From: Xanthostigma xanthostigma
Lineage: Eukaryota; Arthropoda; Insecta; Raphidioptera; Raphidiidae
NCBI GenBank assembly: GCA_963575645.1
Contig: OY754466.1
Span: forward strand, 38,286,001-38,350,000
DNA length: 64,000 nt
Direction of reading: 5' to 3'
Below the pieces are notes generated by a model. It saw nothing but the letters and a program-made list of their open reading frames with translations, was not told the origin of the DNA and made no database searches. Position 1 is the stretch's first letter, and each line of letters begins with the position of its first letter. Shown here in pieces: positions 57,062-64,000 of this stretch. Both the position numbers and the translations under genes were made by a program.

Positions 57062-57533
57062 TTAGAAGCCATTTTGTACGTGGAAAACGACGTAAAAAGC
57101 GCGCAAGATTCAAAAATATTAATTATTTTATAATATGATTTTATTGATAAAAACGACAAAACTCACAGTAAGCAGTGATATTTCGCTCCAAAACCTATTT
57201 TAATACTGAAACGTTTCAAAAATTACAAAATCGAGCATAAATATAATGTAAAGCTTAGAACATTTTACATTGTTAATTTGGCATCAAGGTTGACAAACAT
57301 TGATGCCAATCTGACAATGTAAAATGTTCTAAGCTTTTATTTATATTTATGCTCAGTTTTGTAATTTTTGAAACGTTTCAATATAAAAATAGGTTTTGGA
57401 GCGAAATATCACTGTTTACTGCGAGTTTTATTGTTTTTCCATTACCATCATATTATAGAATATTTAATCTTTTTGAATCCCGCGCGCTTTTTACAGCGTT
57501 TTCCACGTTAAAATGGCTTCCATATGGCTTCTA
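57062..57533. mobile_element. palindromic MITE, 220-bp arms
   Basis: TAGAAGCCAT at the left and ATGGCTTCTA at the right bound arms that pair through ACGTGGAAAACG, AAAAAGCGCGC and GGAGCGAAATATCAC to a small loop near 57290. The right arm has an 11-bp local duplication (ATGGCTTCCAT). It is non-coding. Confidence 0.8.
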
Positions 57534-58715
57534 ATTGGAACCATTCCGCACAATGCTCAAGGATAGGCTATCCGCTAAAGTATAGTGAGGCCTATTAAAG
57601 CCCTGAATTTTTAACTTCGCGAAATTTTATTTACAAAAAAAGTCTTTGAGGCATTTTGAAATTTTCATACAGTCGAATTAATTTAATTTAATTATTTGGT
57701 CAGGTTTAAATGTTGAAGTGTGGGAGAGAGAGAGAAAGCACATCGGAGGCCGGCTGAGTCTTGGAGGAGTCAATCGGATCGCAGCACGCTTCATTTCAGA
57801 CGGCCGCCGATATACGCTCGCTCTCTCACACTTCAGCCTACTCATAGCGTTATTTACTCGCACTCACGTATAATATTCCCGGTCACCTGGCATGTAAAAA
57901 GTCACACTAAAATGGTCTGCCCTTTCAAAAATATGTTTTTCTCAGTATAAATATTATTCTGTCTAAATCTCAGCATTTCTCAAATATATTTTTTCGATAT
58001 ATTTTATGAAATACAGTTTTGAAACCGTCTGACTAAGTAATGCGGCTTATTTATTTTTTATTTTATTGAATACTAAACTTGAAGGTATTAAAATTTCAAA
58101 ATGCCTCCACGACTCTTTTTGCAAAGTTAAAAATTCAAGGCTTGGCTAGGCCCTACTACTTCAGCCATGTCTTCGATTTTGTATTCAGACATCACAAAAG
58201 AAGCGTTACACAAATTTTCAGGGCGCTTCAAATACCTACTCAAAAATGTTTGTTAGCTCTTGGACTAAAAGGAAGTATCATATTCGTGTTCTGCACCTTT
58301 GATTGTCTTCACTAATATTATACCATGAGACGTTCTTGGCAAGTACTGTGTAATGAGTAGTCGGCTCAAGATTCAAAATAAAAAACGGGTAAACGCAGTT
58401 TTTAAATTAAGCATCGTTGACATCTTGCTTTACATAATTTTCTGAGAAATGTCTACATTTTGCATTAATTTTAGGAAATGTAACACTTTTTAAACTAATT
58501 AAGAACTCTATTTAAGGAAACACATTTTTTTTAACATCCTTTCTGTTCAGCTCAATAAATTACAAGGTATTTTTCGGTTATAAAACGACTAAAATAAAAT
58601 AAATAATCATGATTTTTGAAAAATGTTAAAAAAAGATAAGTTTAACACACGAAAAAAAAGTATAAAATAGTTTGTTTTATGTTTAAAAAATTATTAGATG
58701 AGCACAATTGTTTTT
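57534..58715. other. intergenic, 3' flank of the HMG-box gene
   Basis: No gene recognised. 57720-57835 contains an inverted pair (GAGAGAGAG … CTCGCTCTCTC), perhaps a small hairpin. No canonical AATAAA was seen on the minus strand within 200 bp of the HMG-gene stop. Confidence 0.4.
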
Positions 58716-61112
58716 TTAACTATTTGAAGTTGAGGCTGAATCACACGAACAATCGGAACAATTATCGCGATCACACTCCGATCCGGATTCGCATTCCGAT
58801 GAAGACGAGGAAGAAGACGACGTGACCGGAACTGTTTTTTTGGTTGCTTTCAAATTAGAATATTCTTTAAGTTGTTCCGGCTCGAGTCCTTTCAAAAATT
58901 CTCCGTAATTCTGTATGTATTTCTTTTTCATTTCCGTCAACTTAGTTTTATATCTGTCCTTCTCATCGGCAGGGAGCGAATGCCACATTTGATCTAATTC
59001 CGTTCTAGAAATAGCCTTTTTATTTTTGATCACTTTCTTAGCAAAAAGCATAACCGGCGTTGTCGGCGGTTGTTCAGGCTCTCCGGCATACAACACCGGA
59101 ATACGGGGATATACAAACACGTCGTCGTGCTGCTTTTTGCTAGAAGTTTTCTCTTTTTCACTCGTCGCCTCTTCTTTGACGACGTTATTTAAATCTTCCG
59201 GAGTCTTTGTTTTAATATTTTTCTTCTTGGCCAACAAATTACTGCTCAGTTCTTCTTCGCGTTTTTCTTGCGTCAACGACTCTAAGTAATTTGCATATTC
59301 TAATTTGTACTGTTCAGTCATTTGTGCGACTTGTTCTTTGTATTTATTTTTTTGCTCCAGCGGACAGTTTTTCCATTGTTGACCGATCGCTTGCATACGT
59401 TCTTTAGCGGGAATTGCTTTTATTAAATCGCTTCCCATCATCATACGAGAATAAAGAGCGTACGATGATGACGGTGGTTTCTCCGGTTTTCCAGCAATAC
59501 GTTCTTTAATCATTTTCTCTTCTTTGGTAAGAATACTTTTCGTGTTGTTATATTGCGCAGCATCGTCTGGATGCTCCAAAGCCTGTGTTCTCATCTGTTC
59601 GACATATTTTTTTTCTTGTTCAAGAGACAAATCAATCCACAACACTTTATTTTTATAATCCAAGGTTTTCCATTGCTCTTTACATTTATCCAGAAAAATA
59701 TTTTTATCGAAATCAGGATCGTTTAGTTTCTGACTTTCTAACTGTTTATCGTAGAAATATCTGAATGGCGTAAGTGGTTTTTGTATTAATGGTTTCTGAC
59801 TAGGTTTTTGGAGTTTATGTTTATCTTTAGGCGGTGACAAATCTGGATGGTTGCGATAAAATTCCTCCATTTTGAGACCATATTCCTTACGTAATTGGTT
59901 CGCGTGCTCGCTGTATTCTTCTTTTTTCTCCGGTGACAAATTTCTGTACAAATTTGAAATGTGTTTTGACAACGCTTTCAAATCCATTCCAGGATTTTCC
60001 TGCAAGACTTTATCTTTGTGATCCAAATAAAAAACCATATACGAAGTGAGTGGCTTACGCGGTACCTCCGAAGGGCAACATTTACGATAAAAATCCGTCC
60101 ACTTTGCTGATATCAGTTGCTTCGCATCGTCGATCACTTCTTGCAAAATTCTATAGTTCCGTATGGTTTTTCTTATAATTTCCCAAACGTCTTTGCACTG
60201 CTGGCCATTGTGTGTTCCGAAAGCAATTAAACTCCAGTCGAGTTTATCGGAGCGTGACTGATGACGCAGAGTGTCTACTTTGGGTACCATGTCTTCCATT
60301 CGTTTGAGAAGTTCGTTCATGTCATTCTGAGACCACGACAGTAAAGTTTCACTTACATTACTATCTGCACCGTTATTTACCGATAAACTTTCAAGATCCG
60401 GTTCATCTTTGATTATAAGTTCTTCGCTCGGCGGCAAAATTATTTCATCCTTTATGAGTTCTTCAGTCAGCTCGAGATTTACTTCATCATTTATTACTGC
60501 AACGACGTTTCCCGCCGGTTTCCTTCTTTTCTTTGTTGAACTAATTGCAACCGATTCAATTTCGGTTGCAGCTTGCTCTTCGATTATGTTTTGCGGAGGT
60601 TCAATTTCCTCCTGTTTGTTTCTCTTTCTTTTATTTACCGGTATCGTATTTTCATTACTGCTCTGAACAGCTTCATTTGGTTCAGATATGTCTTCACATT
60701 GTGAATCGTCTTTATTGTTCTGTACACTCTGTCTCTTATTCGTTTTGCTTCTTTTTCTTTTTGAAGGCACAAATATTTGAGACCCGTCTTCTTCACTGTT
60801 CGGAATAGATTCGCTTTTATCATTTCTGCTTTTCTTCATCTGTCCGACGACTTCTATTTGTGAACCTTCATCATAACTTTCCTGAACCGATTCTGTTACG
60901 GTTGTCTTTCCTCTCTTCTTCTTAGTTTGAGGTACAGGCGGTTCTTCTTCAATACTCTGAACTGTTTGAGGTTGAATTACATCTTGTTTACTTCTTGTCT
61001 TTTTCGGTGGAGTAGTCTGTGTTTCGAGAAGATTCTTATCATTACGGGCACGTTTTGATCTTTTATCATTATCGACGTTTTCTAGAACAGCGCGTTTCTT
61101 TTTTGAAACCAT
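58716..61112 (-). CDS. UBTF: UBF/UBTF-like nucleolar transcription factor with four HMG boxes
   Basis: An uninterrupted 798-residue frame from ATG (context AAAATGG). Residues 1-255 are low-complexity, with about eight lysine/arginine clusters (KKKR, KRKR, KKRRK) alternating with acidic and serine stretches, likely nuclear or nucleolar signals. 258-345 (SWSQNDMNELLKRM … LDWSLIAF) matches the UBF dimerisation region. HMG boxes lie at about 351-420 (RKPLTSYMVFY), 444-512 (QKPLTPFRYFY), 542-610 (KPPSSSYALYS) and 678-745 (QPPTTPVMLFA). The tail 763-798 is serine/acidic. UBF organises ribosomal RNA gene chromatin and helps recruit RNA polymerase I. Vertebrate UBF has more boxes, a much longer acidic tail and no such N-terminal extension. 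The single exon is notable but no sign of pseudogenisation was seen. Confidence 0.85.
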   Translation of the reverse strand: MVSKKKRAVLENVDNDKRSKRARNDKNLLETQTTPPKKTRSKQDVIQPQTVQSIEEEPPVPQTKKKRGKTTVTESVQESYDEGSQIEVVGQMKKSRNDKSESIPNSEEDGSQIFVPSKRKRSKTNKRQSVQNNKDDSQCEDISEPNEAVQSSNENTIPVNKRKRNKQEEIEPPQNIIEEQAATEIESVAISSTKKRRKPAGNVVAVINDEVNLELTEELIKDEIILPPSEELIIKDEPDLESLSVNNGADSNVSETLLSWSQNDMNELLKRMEDMVPKVDTLRHQSRSDKLDWSLIAFGTHNGQQCKDVWEIIRKTIRNYRILQEVIDDAKQLISAKWTDFYRKCCPSEVPRKPLTSYMVFYLDHKDKVLQENPGMDLKALSKHISNLYRNLSPEKKEEYSEHANQLRKEYGLKMEEFYRNHPDLSPPKDKHKLQKPSQKPLIQKPLTPFRYFYDKQLESQKLNDPDFDKNIFLDKCKEQWKTLDYKNKVLWIDLSLEQEKKYVEQMRTQALEHPDDAAQYNNTKSILTKEEKMIKERIAGKPEKPPSSSYALYSRMMMGSDLIKAIPAKERMQAIGQQWKNCPLEQKNKYKEQVAQMTEQYKLEYANYLESLTQEKREEELSSNLLAKKKNIKTKTPEDLNNVVKEEATSEKEKTSSKKQHDDVFVYPRIPVLYAGEPEQPPTTPVMLFAKKVIKNKKAISRTELDQMWHSLPADEKDRYKTKLTEMKKKYIQNYGEFLKGLEPEQLKEYSNLKATKKTVPVTSSSSSSSSECESGSECDRDNCSDCSCDSASTSNS

Positions 61113-61305
61113 TTTAACTTATCTAGTATTATTTAAAAATATAAAAAAACAGTCTACAACGCTTGGAATTGGTTAAACCATTAATTTAAAAAAATAATTA
61201 ATTTTATATACATTGACATGAAACGTGATCACATCTATTTTAATCTTAATGTTGTCTCTTTTAACATTAACTCAGTTTTGTAAATAAATTCAATCAACTT
61301 ATTTG

Positions 61306-61311
61306 TTTATT
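61306..61311 (-). terminator. polyadenylation signal AATAAA of the GTPase gene
   Basis: AATAAA on the minus strand lies 117 bp after the GTPase stop codon and about 190 bp before the start codon of the HMG-box gene, a plausible 3' end in the 315-bp space between the two genes. Confidence 0.5.
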
Positions 61312-61427
61312 AAAATAAAAGTTGACTTGTGTTCAGTTGCGATTAAAATATTATTTAATAATATTCACACTAAACAAATTATAGTTCAACTGTTCACTTT
61401 CATATGAAATTTTCTATATGTTAAAAA

Positions 61428-61695
61428 TCATATGCTCAGAGATGGTCGCTTTTTCCGGTCACCACTTGTTTTATTACTATTTTTACCAAATATGTTCCCC
61501 AACACTTTACTAACACTATTGACACCGATACGCCTACGTACAGGTAATGATCGTAACAGTTGTACTGCTCGAGCTTCCCGTAATAACGACTGGAAGGCTA
61601 ACTGGACGCCGGTACAGTTCTCTGCAGTGCTCACTTCATAAAATTGACAGCCGTATTCCAACGACAGCTCCTGTCCATCGTCGACACAAATCTGC
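61428..61695 (-). CDS. RERG/RASL-like small GTPase, last coding exon
   Basis: The exon follows a clean acceptor (TTTTGATTGCAG) and completes a codon split after AG. It reads QICVDDGQELSLEYGCQFYE and VSTAENCTGVQLAFQSLLRE, where EVST occupies the G5 position (usually SA[KL]), followed by a basic tail …RRRIGVNSVSKVLGNIFGKN ending RKKRPSLSI. No C-terminal CAAX box is present, which is characteristic of the RERG/RASL11/RASL12 group; membrane anchoring by prenylation is therefore not expected. These proteins are GTP-binding regulators linked to growth control in vertebrates. Function in insects is inferred. Confidence 0.85.
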
Positions 61696-62240
61696 CTGCA
61701 ATCAAAAGCAAAAACAAATAAAAAAATTAGTTCACATTAAAAAAAAAGCGGTCGAATGCGAGTCGAACTCGCGTGGAGAGGGTTCCGAGGATTTTCATTT
61801 AGGTCTTCTTGTAAACTATGAGCGAGGCCCTATATTTCCTATTCAATGTGTGGATTTAGCGGCTCTCAGACATAAAATCTTTGGTTTTCACTCTAAAATG
61901 ATCTAAGGCGAGTGACTCCAAAAGAACCGATTGCTTTCTATGAAGACTCAGGACTTAAACCCTCGGGAACTGAGATGCTTGTAAGATACATTACGAATGA
62001 ACTGAATGTATTCAGCAGGGTTCAGAGGGCTGTTCAGGACCTAGTTAGTTGTCGGAGGTACAGTCGGTACTCATAGATCCAAATGCAGCGGGAAAATGTT
62101 TTCTTTTACCTAATTATTACATATCTTAAGCATTGATTCTTTCACTGTACAAGAAGACTGTAAAATAATGATTTTTTACCATGCTAGCATGTAAATTAAC
62201 AACACAAAAGATATAATAAAAATGAAATCAAATTACAAAC
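61696..62240 (-). other. intron of the GTPase gene
   Basis: Bounded by donor CAG|GTTTGT (at 62240) and acceptor TTGCAG (61696-61701), 545 bp. 61743-61800 carries a truncated CGGTCGAATGCGAGTCGAAC repeat head related to 35551. Confidence 0.8.
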
Positions 62241-62422
62241 CTGAAATGATCCAAATCTCTTTTATTTCCTAAAAGCACCGCCGTGTAGTACGATGGTACT
62301 TTTAGTTTAGCTAGTTGTGCTAACAGATCGTGAGCTTCCAAGAAACTGTGTCGATCACATACAGAATAAACTATCACAAAAGCTTCACCCCACCGGATAT
62401 GTTCGTACAGGCATCCGTTTTT
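62241..62422 (-). CDS. RERG/RASL-like small GTPase, penultimate exon
   Basis: A 182-bp exon between acceptor TTTTGTTTTCAG and donor CAG|GTTTGT. It encodes KNGCLYEHIRWGEAFVIVYS, then CDRHSFLEAHDLLAQLAKLK and VLLGNKRDLDHFR. NKRD is the G4 base-recognition motif (NKxD), and 'IRWGEAFVxVY' is highly characteristic of the RERG branch of the Ras family. The splice phase joins exactly to the last exon. Exons for the P-loop and DTAG motifs were not found in the remaining 1.6 kb and must lie beyond the window. Confidence 0.85.
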
Positions 62423-64000
62423 CTGAAAACAAAATGAAAACCATTGTTATTTTAAAAATCAATCACATGTACCTATACATACATAATATTCACTCAATTT
62501 AACTAGCTATAATGTTTGTATGTACCTATATTTCAAATCTCTATAAAAGCATTATGTGCATATTTAACGGTAGTTAATTTTATAAAAGAAATCTTCTAAA
62601 TACAATTATGTCAAGACAACAAACTGATTTTTTCGCTGTACTTCATGAGCTTAACTGATAAACATCAGTCTTGTTTTTCGAAATTATCTATGTTCTAATT
62701 AAAATGATCACGTGATTTTTTAGTGATGCAGAAAAAAACATACTTGATAAAATATAAGTATCTAAAAACAGCGAATATAATACTGAAAAGCAAAACGTTT
62801 ACCCTAACCTACAAATATTATTTTTTTAACCCATTATTTATCTGTTATTCAGACAGCAAAAGAACGCTGTATTGGCATTCATATTGTTTTACCCTACTCA
62901 AATTTGAGTCCGCATATCTAAAAAGAACAGTATTAAAACTGCATTTACCTTCAACTTATCATGAATCCGTTTTTCTTAAAATTTTTCCCGGACTTTCAAT
63001 ATATTTCTTAACGTTTACTAACTGAAATATAATTTTTCGCGGACTTGACAAGCTGATCTTCATACCACAAAAATATCAGTGTTGCCAACATTTAACTTTT
63101 CCATAGACCTATAGTATACAAAGTTGGTTTTGAAAGAATCGAAATATCCCTAGATAATAAAATAAAAAAAAAACGGTCATTACTTTCTGTTAGCCTTTGA
63201 ATGTGAATATATTTCACATAAGAATTTGTATAATAATAATAATAATAATTATTATTATTTATGATTTATTAAAAAAATCTCCGTTAACAAAATCAATACA
63301 CATAGTTCAGATCGGAAATTCTAGACAGTGACTAATACACGTAGATATAGATAGATACTTCACATTCACAATGCAATATAAGCGGCATAGTTTGTATGCA
63401 TGGAAATTAAGAACGGGTATGCTTTACATTGCTTTGCCGCACCATACTATTAAACTTGTTAGAAACTAATTTCTAAATATTAGTCACTGACTATTATTTC
63501 AGAACTGAACTATATAGTTAAGCTATAAAATAGCATATAAGCTTATAAAATACTTAAGTCATGAACCGAATGCAAGGGTAGGTGATTTATAACATAATAA
63601 AAATGTAAATAAAAATAAATTGGTACTATACCGTTACCACTTAAATCAAAAAGTTGTCGTTCGCCAAATTTAGGTTTTAACAAATAAAATTTTATTATTT
63701 TTAATACAATAAAAACTCACCTTTGACCTGACAAATTTAACAAAATGCTTCGAATTAATAAATTACCTGTTGAGTAGATGCATTTATGTCAGGGGTGCCA
63801 AAACAACGTTTCAAATATTTTTCATATAATTTAAATAGCGGTGTACGTGTAGGTAGGCCGCAAATAATGTCACCCCTTTGACTATATAATATAGAAATGG
63901 ACAGCTATAGTTGCACCTCCTTTTCCCATAGTAGCAATGTAAAACGATCGTTGGCAACTTTTTCAGTACCTTGAGCGTCACCCAACGTTCCAAAGAAGCG
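62423..64000. other. probable intron of the GTPase gene, AT-rich
   Basis: No exon with P-loop (GxxxxGKS) or DTAGQ was seen on the minus strand. A palindromic (AAT)n/(ATT)n microsatellite lies at about 63231-63258. Minus-strand 63736-63917 and 63918-64000 are open apart from one stop, but show no Ras motif. Confidence 0.5.

Noticed and set aside
63736..64000. Possible upstream exon of the GTPase gene (GLPTRTPLFKLYEKYLKRC)
   Set aside because: It has a good donor-like CAG|GTAATT, but no P-loop, switch or DTAG motif, and a stop interrupts the frame upstream.

Overview
The window looks like AT-rich, transposon-dense nuclear DNA from an insect. The evidence is eukaryotic host genes (one with a clear intron), many families of miniature inverted-repeat elements, Penelope-like, Tc1/mariner, hAT, PIF/Harbinger and Ty3/gypsy relics, tRNA-derived SINEs, and two interspersed-repeat signatures I associate with Lepidoptera and related insects (the CCGGCCAAGTGCGAGTC head and the AACCGACTTCAA element). 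The species cannot be fixed from sequence alone.

Host genes are confined to the right end and lie on the minus strand. A single-exon 798-residue HMG-box protein of the UBF/UBTF type (58716-61112) lies 315 bp downstream of the last two exons (61428-61695 and 62241-62422) of a RERG/RASL-like small GTPase whose 5' exons lie outside the window. I found no other host gene I would defend. A GC-rich block at about 29560-29940 and two GC-rich loops inside transposons are the only other places that look gene-like.

The left and middle (1 to about 57500) are a patchwork of mobile DNA. The centrepiece is a minus-strand Ty3/gypsy LTR retrotransposon (9255-16705). It has 1299-bp LTRs that look identical, a 4-bp target duplication (ATAC), a tRNA-Lys-type primer site, a polypurine tract, gag, and pol joined by a textbook GGGAAAC -1 slippery site. 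Its integrase carries an in-frame stop and a frameshift.

Around it are hAT elements with perfect 8-bp duplications (16801, 31331, 52466, 54300), a PIF/Harbinger MITE (55505), and long foldback elements (3812, 7654, 19630, 25607, 46483, 57062). An FB-like element (40131-41076) has ends made of short degenerate repeats, a 120-bp minisatellite core and a 10-bp target duplication. There are SINEs, two Penelope-like fragments each followed by a hammerhead-ribozyme core, and a 459-bp tandem array with an inverted terminal copy.

Several loci are nested and give relative insertion ages: mariner with two insertions (37855-39827), a mariner derivative with two insertions (46323-48876), hAT containing mariner and abutting a SINE (27183-28619), and a MITE containing hAT (54084-54798). 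I saw no CRISPR, no intact transposase gene and no convincing new multi-gene system. The most unusual items are the FB-like element, the GC-rich cargo of the foldback elements, and the long basic N-terminal extension of the UBF-like protein.
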